Assembly: GCA_008931825.1 (NCBI GenBank)
Contig: QXVZ01025775.1
Span: 1 to 37,581, forward strand
Reading direction: 5' to 3'
Source: Phallusia fumigata
Lineage: Eukaryota > Chordata > Ascidiacea > Phlebobranchia > Ascidiidae
DNA: 37,581 nucleotides
Under the pieces are notes generated by a model, which worked only from the letters and a program-made list of their open reading frames with translations, searched no databases and was not told the origin of the DNA. The position numbers and the translations under genes are program-made. This document shows, piece by piece, positions 29,579-37,581 of the stretch (the stretch's first letter is position 1; the number at the start of each line of letters is the position of its first letter).

Positions 29579-31871
29579 GTAATTAAAAGGACTCTTTTTA
29601 CAGGACACGGATTTAAAGAGATTAATTAAATGTAACTGCCAAAGACATTGCATGTTGTGAAAACATTTTAATGCGAACGTTTTAAAAATCACAAAATTAC
29701 TTCGTAAAAGTTGCAAAAGATGTTAAAAATAAAAACTGACTTATTTATTGTCTAAGCCATTAAAATATTCTTTATTTTTGGCAGTTCAAAATGGCGTTTC
29801 CAGATGGTGTCGTCACAAGTATGACGTTTCGTCTACTGACGTTCGTGATGTACCCGTCAGATGCCGCATTCTGTGACGACAGACTTGTGCAACTCGCCCG
29901 CTTAAAGTTTGTCTATACTTGCAAGAGAGACGAAATTCAATGCACCAGGTAAAAAAAACGCTTTAAATTTGTCAAGTAACTTTTACTGATAAACTCAAAA
30001 CGTTAAGATGAGTTGGGACACAAAGTTTTGTGAAGATGTAGCACTGTACATGTGAATTTAACAACTCAATTTTCTTTTTCTTGTAGTGGCCAGTTCTGCC
30101 CAAAACAATTAACTCAGATTAGTCTATAGAGCTTTAAAGGCAATTTGGACTGTTTTGCCGTTCAGTCGTGACGTGTCTGCTTTTGTTTTATTATTAAGTA
30201 CAGATGCAACCAGAAATCGGATCAGTTGGGAGCGAACTGCGATGTCACATCACATAGCTTCCACTTCACAGGCTGCCCCAACATTGCAGGTAAATATAGT
30301 GATGAAATAAAACTACCATCTGCAGTCTGTGTAGATGCAGCGCGTTCAACCTCGATCCACCAATTGTGTCCTTTCATTTTCTGCGCCTCATAAGGTTCTA
30401 ATGTTCCGCAGCTATTTCCGGGTTGGTGACATAACTTAGTGCAACTGTGTAGCTATGATTTATTTTACCAAGCGAAAAAACGACTCAAGACTGTAAAACA
30501 GTGCAATAAAATGTAACCATTACGTGAATACGCTTTTTAATATTTTTATGTGTTTAGTGTGTCTTCCCCAAGTGTTGCACGAACTCGCCACGATTGCTGA
30601 GTGCTTAGCGCGCCTGCTCGGTGCACACAAGGTTGTTGGTTCTAATCCCATCTCTGTCACTTGTGTTTCCCTGAGCAAGAAACTTAAGCTACATTGGCCC
30701 AACCCAGTAGATGGGTTGACCCAAAATTGAAGTCAATAAGTTTTAAAAATCAAAAAATCCATCAAAAGTTACCCAACGTAACTGCATTAAGTCAGATAGC
30801 TCGATGGCGGACTCATGATGAACATAACCCATTCAGTTCCGCCCTCCGAGAATAAAAAAGAAACAAACAAACCAACTGACACTTGCACTTTCACAGAAGC
30901 AAGGCTTTCGCGTCGGCTTCAAAGTTTCCAAAACTTCCGCTCCTTGCCGAACGTGAAAGTAGTGCAGCTGGCCAAGGATGGATTATTTTCAACTGGTAGC
31001 GATTATGAAGTAAAATGTTTCAGGTAAACGAATCAGAAAAAACAGCCCAAAAATGTGGGATAATATTTCAATAATTTTTGACATTTAAAGCCCAATTTGT
31101 AACAGATTTGGAAGCTTGAAAACTAAAGGACATTGGTAAAGGTGAAATCACAAACGATTTTCTAAACAGGCTTTGGGTTCTCTTGGCCTGGGTCAAAGTC
31201 ACACCTCTTTACAAAAATATGAGGCCCATTGGCTTTCTGTTTAGTTTCCAAATGCTTATCTGAATGCATTTGTAGTTGCTCAAAGGAGACCGATGCACAG
31301 AACTGTCAAGAGATTCGCAACTCGTCTGCTTGGCATTATCCAGGATGCTCGTTTACTCCTGAAATCAACAACGGTAAGTGCTTTTGTCAAGATGGCCTAG
31401 TGGTTAGCGCGACTGCCTCGTGCTTTGTGTTTCGGTGGCATGTGTTTCTCTAAGCAAGAAACTTAAGCGGCATTGCCACAATATAGGATCACTGTCTTCA
31501 CAAAAATCGAAAGAAAATGATCCAACGCCATAATTTACATAGCACATTCAGGCGTTGTTATGCCCTCAATCAGAGGTTATATTGTGAGGTTACTTCAGTT
31601 GTAACCAAAGGCACCTTTAAACTTATGCAGGATTTATTGGTTCCTAATCCTCGTTCCAAATATAATTCCAGACGTTGTCTTCCGAGAATCGATGGAGCGT
31701 CTTCAAGAGATCAAATGCTCCTCATGCGAAGTACGATCTGCAAATGTAATATCGATCAAGTGCTGCCATTTGGTGCGATGTAGTCAGTGTTACATCAGGG
31801 AACAACCGCTTACTGTCTGTCCTACTTGCCAAAGTGTCTGCGAAGAATGTCGAGTGCTGTATGAGGTGTAA
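28658..31871 (+). CDS. Gene B: helical module-BIR-BIR-RING IAP-like protein
   Basis: Exons are 28658-29060, 29409-29578, 29785-29948, 30204-30289, 30897-31023, 31276-31373 and 31672-31871. They total 1248 bases, all phases agree, and give 415 residues. Residues 1-190 are the helical module shared with gene C. BIR1 starts at R207 (FRLLTF) with ligands C244, C247, H263 or H266, and C270. BIR2 starts near L282 with C315, C318, H337 and C341. The RING is 365-402 with a 13-residue tail ending LYEV. It should be a RING-type ubiquitin ligase with divergent BIRs; caspase binding is doubtful because the groove Trp is lost. There is no UBA or CARD. The first ATG of the open exon was chosen as start, but an acceptor (TTTTGCAG) at 28599 leaves the frame open upstream, so a 5' exon may be missing. 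Gene A is its paralogue. Confidence 0.75.
29262..29375. repeat. Dispersed repeat in intron 1 of gene B
   Basis: GAAACGTTTGCATTGCAATG ... CATACAAG ... TTTCCGCGTCTTGTG is shared with 33982-34080, where TCCGCGTCTTGCG follows a similar ACGTTT/TACAAG block, and with part of 17.75 kb. Confidence 0.55.
29785..30289 (+). CDS. BIR1 exons of gene B
   Basis: Exons 29785-29948 and 30204-30289. The N-terminal half is TFRLLTFVMYP ... QLARLKFVYTCKRDEIQC and the C-terminal half begins R-C-N-Q after the phase-2 junction within the CxxC. The second half ends SHSFHFTGCP. It has both a near-canonical His (x15-H-x6-C) and the variant His (F-H-x3-C), so it looks like an intermediate between the two signatures. 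The groove Trp is Leu. Confidence 0.8.
30318..30490 (+). repeat. Repeat family N copy in intron 4 of gene B
   Basis: GCAGCGCGTTCAACCTCGATCC, CACCAATTGTGTCC, CCGCAGCTATTTCCGGG and the end TTACCAAGCGAAAAAACGAC follow the family consensus. Confidence 0.75.
30588..30873 (+). repeat. tRNA-derived SINE copy S4 in intron 4 of gene B
   Basis: The head ATTGCTGAGTGCTTAGCGCG, B-box block AAGGTTGTTGGTTCTAATCC, body GAGCAAGAAACTTAAGC and GATGGGTTGACCC, and tail CATTCAGTTCCG to AAAGAAACAAACAAACC are all present. It ends 23 bases before the BIR2 exon of gene B. Confidence 0.88.
30897..31373 (+). CDS. BIR2 exons of gene B
   Basis: Exons 30897-31023 and 31276-31373. The first half is RRLQSFQNFRSLP ... QLAKDGLFSTGSDYEVKCF; the second starts SCSKETDAQNC and ends AWHYPGCSF. 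Spacing is C-x2-C-x18-H-x3-C. Only the acceptor ATTTGTAG at 31275 keeps the phase; the nearer TTTAG acceptor leads to a stop. The intron again cuts the CxxC in phase 2. Confidence 0.8.
31388..31571 (+). repeat. tRNA-derived SINE copy S5 in the last intron of gene B
   Basis: CAAGATGGCCTAGTGGTTAG is a perfect A-box-like head. The B-box region is deleted or rearranged; the body AGCAAGAAACTTAAGCGGC and the tail GCACATTCAGGCGTTGTT follow. It begins 14 bases after the donor of exon 31276-31373. Confidence 0.82.
31672..31871 (+). CDS. RING exon of gene B
   Basis: A helix (ESMERLQEI) is followed by C3HC4 ligands CSSC, 11 residues, C-C-H-x3-C-x2-C, 9 residues, CPTC, and a 13-residue tail to the stop. 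Layout equals that of gene A, and the tail is as long as that of gene C, suggesting the same dimer fold. In mammalian IAP RINGs a Gly stands between the third Cys and the His (CGH); here and in gene A it is Cys (CCH). Confidence 0.85.
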
Positions 31872-32219
31872 TAGTGTTGCACACGTCAGAGTTCGGCGAC
31901 CTTTTTCTACGCAGTACATGGTAATGACTTCGCCTGCCAGTATTTTGATGTGTAGTAGAGGTTTGTGCCAACGAATTTAAACGGTCGTGGTCATTTTCAT
32001 TGTAGAAAGCTGGTTTACAAGCGGTCTGTCGCTGTTGCTGCAGTTGCACTTCACTTATCGATAAATATAAACAAAGTGGTCGCTCAACTAGCCCCAAAAA
32101 TGCCGTTGTAAACCAGGGTTTAAATAACAACACCAACAACACCTGAAACTGTTATATCGTAACCGCACAAACAATGTTACAGTATTACAACTTTAAACAG
32201 AATTGGAATATAAGCTTGT

Positions 32220-32225
32220 AATAAA
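32220..32225 (+). other. Candidate polyadenylation signal AATAAA for gene B
   Basis: The first AATAAA after the stop of gene B, about 350 bases downstream. Positional evidence only. Confidence 0.4.
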
Positions 32226-32229
32226 CACT

Positions 32230-33740
32230 CAGTGTATGTTGAATAATCACCTGGCGTGACAGAGGTTGCCGACTTCTTGTACATGTGCAATTTTGCACGA
32301 CTTTTATTGAATCAACTTTACTACCTCGTTTACTTTTCTATTTCACATATTCCTGGTGTTCCGCAATCATATATTTATTGCATCCGCCGCAGTAAACCCT
32401 GCATTAGCTTGCCCAACCATTTTTGCTGGTAGCTTCGTTCATTGCAGAGTGGGTGCTAGCAGTTTGACTTTCACAGAAGCGAAAAACTTTTTGCTTAACC
32501 CATAAATGTGTGTCTTTGTGTTGTAGTTTGACATTTCCACCCAGCAGTGTCGTTGTCACTTTAGGTACAGACGAAGTGTTTGTTCATTCGTTTATTTATT
32601 AGGTGCGGGCGAAAGCAATTAGGGTGTAATGGCAACTTAGTGGAAAAAAACGTTTGTTCAGTATTTTCTATGGTACTATACGCTGTATGTCTGTGGTTAG
32701 TGGCAAAATCTAAAAACACGTTGCAAAGTTGGATTATTTTTTACTTTTCATTTACCCTGCTCTGTGCTATGTGTGTTTGCACTACATATGAGATTTGTGT
32801 GAAGCCGATTCCTGATTTTTCTTAATTCCCCAAATATGTTTCAGTGATTAGGCCATTTACATGCGCGACCAAGACTTTTTCATTTTGTCGAGCTATGTCC
32901 AACACAGATGTCTTCATGGCCAAAAACTATGTCATACTATTTATGAACGCTTTGCTTGCAAAATTCATTACGCTTTTCAAAGACCATCCCGATCGTGTTT
33001 TTCAAACAGCGTTTCAGACCATTCGACTATGTCCTGTGCTGATACCGATTACACACTGGGTCTACAGCTGGTCACATTTGTTTGTTTGTTTGTTTGGCCC
33101 TTTTTTACATTTGCGATAATAATCATAAAGTTTCAACTCAATTTTACATTGTCGATGAAAAAAAAAAAGTTTATAATTTTTGCTTGTTTGGCTGCTAAAA
33201 ACCTTTTGAGACCAGAGCCTCAGACATAGCTGCCTCAGACTAAATGGGTGTCTCAAAAAAAAGGATTATCGAAATTATAATTTTTTTGCCAATCAAATAT
33301 TTTTTACACCAGATGCCAACACACCATTCTGCCCAAACCTTTCCATTTTCTATTTCATGTCGTGATTGTTTGCTCATCAGCGCCGCTTGTGGCCTTACAT
33401 GAATTTCGTACCAATGTGGTGCAGTTTGAACTAAGACAAAGTGAATTGTGAATAGTTGTGTACTCATGCGTATTTGTATTGCCATGTATTTGTTTACGTG
33501 ATACAATAAACTTGTATTCACCCTCAAAAATATTTATTTTCAATTACGACTTGTCGCACTTTATGGCAAAAGGGTTTTAACAGTGTTATGTTGATGCATA
33601 GATATTATTGATGTGCTTGGAAGTTTATGCATTTTTGCATTTTTGCTCCAAACTCAGGAACCCGATTGGTTGCCCAAATTTGAACTAACTTGCAAAAAAT
33701 CATAAAAATGGAACTGGTGTGGTTGGGTAGGTAGATAGAA
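32230..33740. other. Gene-poor spacer
   Basis: Several open frames of 80-120 codons occur on both strands between 32.58 and 33.54 kb. They overlap one another, lack splice-consistent partners and show no motif. A (GTTT)n tract lies at about 33078-33095. Confidence 0.4.
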
Positions 33741-33744
33741 GATT

Positions 33745-33808
33745 ATATAAGCATAACGCATTCAGGCATTGTTCTGGGTTAAAAATGAAACAAACAAACA
33801 AATAAACT
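33745..33808 (+). repeat. SINE tail fragment
   Basis: ATAACGCATTCAGGCATTGTTC followed by TAAAAATGAAACAAACAAAC is the 3' end of the tRNA-derived SINE family; head and body are missing. Confidence 0.7.
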
Positions 33809-33974
33809 TTGGTTAGCTTTCTGTGTTAAAATGACATCCACTCCATCACCGCGTAGCTTACTTTTGTGGTCAATGTTATGTATATCCCAAAATCTTAAAA
33901 TCACATTAATTCTTCACGGCCAAGTTATCTTTTAAAAGCAGTGGGTAACCTTCAGCATAACTGTAAGTAGTGAA

Positions 33975-34085
33975 TACATACAAACGTTTCAACAATTGCT
34001 GTTGTCATCATTAACCGAATTAAATGTATTTATTATATACAAGCAGTTTTTAATCACTTGTTGAATCCGCGTCTTGCGCTCCTGT
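33975..34085. repeat. Dispersed hairpin repeat copy
   Basis: AAACGTTTCAACAATTGCTG, TTGTCATCATT, then TATACAAGC and TTGAATCCGCGTCTTGCGC. It shares blocks with 17.7 and 29.3 kb. Confidence 0.6.
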
Positions 34086-34140
34086 CATGGTTCAAGGTCT
34101 TGACCGTCACAACAACACAAGAGCCAACATGCGACTGTTT

Positions 34141-36257
34141 TCAAACGATTCTAAGTTCTGAGGGGCAGCCCACAGATGCGTTCATATACCCGGCGTTGCA
34201 GGGAACAGGGTATTTCCCTGATTTCACCCCATTAGTGATGATGTTGGCGAGGACGTGGGTGCACGAACCGGTTAGAGATGGTTGGTTTGGGCAGTTTGCC
34301 GAAATCCGGGATTTGTAATCTGTACAATTGCAGTCGCACAACGAGTTTACTTCGCCTATGCAGCACAGGGAATTGTTTCCATAGTAAATCTATAAAGATC
34401 ATAGTAACAAATTTAATTGTTATCATACCAATACGAATTCTTTTCCACAAATCTAAAAGTAGGTGTTAAAATCACTTAGAAGCTTAAACGTAGGCTCCTT
34501 TTATATGACCCGACTACAAAGTAATAAAAATTACTTTCTTGTCAAAGGTACAGACAAAAAAAGGTTTTGTTTTTCGTGTCAGTTGATTGGTTGACGAAAT
34601 TTAAGCATAACCATACTATTACATAAAATACTAGTTTAGAAGAAAGTCTCATGACAGCCGGTGCAATTCCAGTTGGTGTCGCGTAGTAAGAACGTCAATA
34701 ATTAAATAGTAAATAGAGGGGGAATACTCTTCATTTGCTACGACTGTCGACGCTCGACTTGCAACTTTATTCCAATCAATGGAATATTGGCAATTGAATC
34801 CTCCATAGCAGGTTGGACATTCATATGTTGGGGGATGACCAACGACGGTTGAAATCGCATTTTACCTGTTTTGGTCCCTGAAAGCCAACTATATCGGTTT
34901 ATTAGGAATTGTAAATCACTGAGCCTAGAGACTATAGATTGGCGCACGCTCAAAATGTAACAATAATACCAGTTGGATCAGGTATACCGTACAAGGCAAA
35001 ATCTGGAACCAGTGAAAAACTGGAATAGTTGTCGAAATTCGTCAGATCCGGGTTTTTAAGGGGAAAAATAATCGGTTGGTTTACAGCCTGACTGGTGGAA
35101 CGGCCTCTGACAGTTTTAATGCAACTTAGGCACGCGAGTTGGCGAACATACCAAATGCACAAAATCTGCAAAGTGCTTGAGATCATTTTCCGCTCAAGTC
35201 CTGACGCCCTTTTTCCACTTCATTAAGCTTCACCCATCCGTGCAATACGTCACGTGCTTTTTTTCTTTTTCTACGTGACTTCTCTCGCTTTTCTCTCGAT
35301 TGCCACATCTTCATTTTAAATTCGGTCGAATAAACCTGCAGTTACCTTAAACGTTTTCGAAGTAATAAGAAGCTCAAATAACCTTCACAAACTGATGTTG
35401 TTGGAGTCTTTGCACAAAACAAGCTACTTCTCAAGCATTAACAAAGAAACTATACGATAAACAGGTTGTTTAGATTTCCTGGTCCAGACGACTGTTCAAG
35501 CTGATGTTGTTGGGGTTTTCGCATAGATAGCAGTAAAACCCAGGACTGAAAGAAAACCAGGAATCAACCCCACTTGTTTTAATACACAATTTCGACGTCT
35601 TAGGTCAGAGGTGGGAATTTTACGGCCCCCGCGCCACATGCTGCTCTTCGGTTGACTCTCACCGGCCTTTGCAAGTTAATTTGGAATTACAAAATAAACT
35701 TTTTTGATTGAATATTTGACTTTTTTGCGCAACTTCACTTTTTTATTGCTATTGACCTAATATAAACCCTTATCAGCTTGACAGAACAATTCGTTTAGTG
35801 AAAAAACAGAATTAATATTATTCAAAGTTAAGTAGAGCCCTGTGGCCCTACACAAAATTTGTTGTACCCCATCTTGCTTCATGGAAAAATAATTGCCCGT
35901 CCAGTGCTTTGGGCACTTGTCGCCTAGCGCGTGCGTTTTTTCGCTTTTAATTGGTTTAATCGGTGCGGCCTTTTTTTCTTTCCCATGTAGCAGGTAGGTT
36001 ACACCGCATTTGCTGGTTTAGTTACCTGATGATAACATTAGCAAGTATAGCTCGTTAAATTGTTTCACACCAAGATACTGACTGATACATTTTTACTGCA
36101 GGTGAACATGAGCCAATATAAACTTACAGATTAGTTAGTTGGCAACAAACCTTCAGCACTAAGCCAGGTTTGCAAGTGAAAGCGCAGTTGGTGTTGAAAT
36201 GATATCCCGTGGAGCATTGCTGGATTCTGTTTACTTCTGGAGTGACGGCAGAACATG
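34141..36257 (-). CDS. Gene D (tentative): CCP/sushi-containing secreted or surface protein, 3' part
   Basis: Candidate exons are 36257-36151, 35165-34970 and 34319-34141 (stop TGA), with consistent phases (0, then 1). The first is a selectin-type CCP half-domain. The second reads ILCIWYVRQLACLSC and then a Cys-free stretch. The third is Cys-rich (SANCPN, GSCTH, YPVPCNAGY, VGCPS), resembling a degenerate CCP. An alternative terminal exon, 34877-34738, also enters in the right phase and ends in a stop. An AATAAA on the minus strand lies at 34034-34029. The 5' part would be outside the window. CCP proteins act in adhesion or complement-like recognition, but only the first exon is convincing. 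Confidence 0.4.
35605..35880. mobile_element. hAT-like transposon end remnant
   Basis: CAGAGGTGGGAATTTTACGG with GCCCCCGCGCC just inside resembles hAT terminal sequences (CAGAGGTGGG). The right end is not clear; GTGGCCCTACACAAAATTTG near 35842 may be the partner region. No coding capacity is seen. Confidence 0.35.
36151..36257 (-). CDS. Selectin-type CCP (sushi) half-exon
   Basis: After acceptor CTTCCACAG the exon reads CSAVTPEV, then QQCSTGYHF, then NCAFTCKPGLVLK. This fits the selectin-type CCP pattern C-x-x-L/V-x-x-P, a second Cys, aromatic, C-x-F-x-C-x-x-G-x-x-L. It ends at donor AAG|GTTTGT in phase 0. A second frame is also open over these 107 bases. Confidence 0.55.
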
Positions 36258-36599
36258 CTGTGGAAGAACGACATTAGTGAGGTATGTTGTATTGGTTAAC
36301 GTTTTCGTAAATTTTTAAGCAAAACGCACATAGCTCTGCGGTCACTAGCATTCAGTTGTTTGGGGAAAAACCCACAAAAACAACTTATAATGATTAGAAA
36401 TAATGGCTGATTGTCATTCAGCGCTTCACTTACATAAATGTGGTGGCGATTTTGGTTTATAAGTAGTTAGATAGTCACAAAAGTAGTTAGATTGCAATTG
36501 TGTTTTGAGTCTTGTTAGCAATATATACGTCGATAAATATGCGCCTGTTGGTCATTACATCTTCTGTCCTCTGTTTAATGCCACTCAAACTCAGGATGC

Positions 36600-36890
36600 T
36601 GATGCTCTAACCGCTAACAAGCAAACCTTCGTTTGCACTACCCTTGTTTTTCGGCCAAACACTAAACCTAGTTACAAAATTAAAGCTCTAGTTATCATGA
36701 CAACGATTCTTTCCTTCTCCCGTCACAAGACTACAATGCTTGATCCACCAATTGTGTCCGCAACATTTTTGCGCTTCATAACGTTTTACCGTTGCGCAGC
36801 TATTTCCGGCTTGGTGATTGTTTTAGTGCAAGTGTGCCACTATGATATCTTTCACCGAGCGAAATAAAACCAATTCAATTCATTGACAAG
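36600..36890 (+). repeat. Repeat family N copy, long
   Basis: CTTGATCCACCAATTGTGTCC, GTTGCGCAGCTATTTCCGG and the end TCTTTCACCGAGCGAAATAAAACC with a CAATTCAATTC tail. The 5' part carries GCTCTAACCGCTAACAAGC, which could be an inverted tRNA-like A-box region. The 120-codon frame across it is not a gene. Confidence 0.7.
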
Positions 36891-37581
36891 AGAGTCGCGA
36901 TCAAACAAAAAGAGACGCACTCAAAATAAGTTTCACTAAAATTCAGCAAAGAGAAATGAAACCCAGATTCAGGGAATCACATATTGTCAACATTAAAAAC
37001 TAAACTGTCTCCTGAACCTTGAGCAAAGCAAAGCAAGCGCCAAGAGTCTGCATACCAACACAAGGAAATAAATGCTGAAGGGAAAGGTGGCACACGCTGA
37101 AACGGCACAAACGTAGACGACGTGTCTGCGTTCGAAACGTGAAGTGAAATAAAACATTTAAATGTAAAAAACGAAACTGCCTTATTGAATCACGCAGCGT
37201 GAAACAGATGAAAACAATATTTGTGTTGCAAATTGTGAAATAGAGACTGACTACGTAACACAAACAACTTAAAGAACGTTGTAATTTACAGTTGCACTGC
37301 GGCATACCTGGCATCGATATTAACTAGGCCTACTTATATGATAAAAAAACAAAACTACCTTATAAAAGTATGCATTGTAAAACTCATCAAAGAATATTTG
37401 CATTACCAAGTGTAAAGTAGAGATTAACGTAACACAAAACAAAAAGTGTGAAGATCCAACGTCAGTTTCAAGCTGCGAGCAACTTGACCTAACCTCAATG
37501 TATAGTTTCCAATGAAGGCATGCGGTTGTAAACGCCTAAGGCACCTTGTTGAACGTGTATTGTAGAGGTTTTATCCAAATG
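36891..37581. other. Gene-free window end
   Basis: No exon or repeat family that I can support. A 104-codon minus-strand frame is Cys/Leu/Phe-rich and unordered and looks like chance. Confidence 0.35.

Noticed and set aside
13182..31460. Sequences resembling tRNA genes (GATGGCC/TNAGTGGTTAGCGCG with GGTTCTAATCC).
   Set aside because: They recur with a common non-tRNA body and tail and cannot close an acceptor stem. They are SINE heads, not tRNA genes.
32580..33543. Several hydrophobic frames of 80-122 codons.
   Set aside because: They overlap each other on both strands, are Phe/Leu/Cys-rich as expected for AT-rich noise, and have no motif.
36505..36867. 120-codon plus-strand frame.
   Set aside because: Most of it is the family N repeat, whose blocks recur at 20.3, 24.3 and 30.3 kb.

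Overview
This is a stretch of AT-rich metazoan nuclear DNA. Genes are split into many short exons by mostly short GT-AG introns, and the spaces between are filled with SINEs and small inverted-repeat elements. The coding content is an inhibitor-of-apoptosis (IAP/BIRC) cluster: BIR zinc domains, a UBA and IAP-type RINGs. The compact introns, tRNA-derived SINEs with AAAC-rich tails and abundant MITE-like elements suit an invertebrate deuterostome, with a tunicate such as Ciona the best guess. That taxonomic call is inference.

Layout. (1) Positions 145-1273 (+) hold the 3' end of a BIR-RING gene (gene A); the 5' part is outside the window. (2) Positions 14832-2419 (-) hold a complete, frame-consistent 22-exon model (gene C) for a 986-residue IAP. 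Its order is an unrecognised N-terminal region, a helical module, BIR1, a linker, BIR2, a UBA, an acidic linker and an IAP RING ending in RTYMS. (3) Positions 14.95-28.6 kb hold no recognisable gene. This stretch contains SINEs, MITEs, hairpin repeats, microsatellites, a TATA-like promoter candidate and a few weak exon candidates. (4) Positions 28658-31871 (+) hold gene B, a seven-exon model of 415 residues (helical module, BIR1, BIR2, RING). It is a paralogue of gene A and shares exon phases with the middle of gene C. (5) Positions 31.9-34.1 kb are gene-poor and contain repeats. (6) Positions 36257-34141 (-) hold a tentative gene D, with one convincing selectin-type CCP (sushi) half-exon and weaker downstream exons.

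How the genes fit together. The canonical features (C-x2-C-x16-H-x6-C BIR with the groove for IAP-binding motifs, UBA, RING with a 13-residue tail) sit in gene C, which should be a ubiquitin ligase acting on caspases or immune signalling. Genes A and B keep the RING but carry divergent BIRs. Four BIRs (A; B BIR1; B BIR2; C BIR1) share a variant zinc signature, C-x2-C-x17-[F/W]-H-x3-C, and an intron cutting the CxxC motif in phase 2. Genes B and C also share a helical module in front of the BIRs with identical intron phases. Together these define a lineage-specific IAP subfamily that I do not recognise, and they are the main lead in this window.
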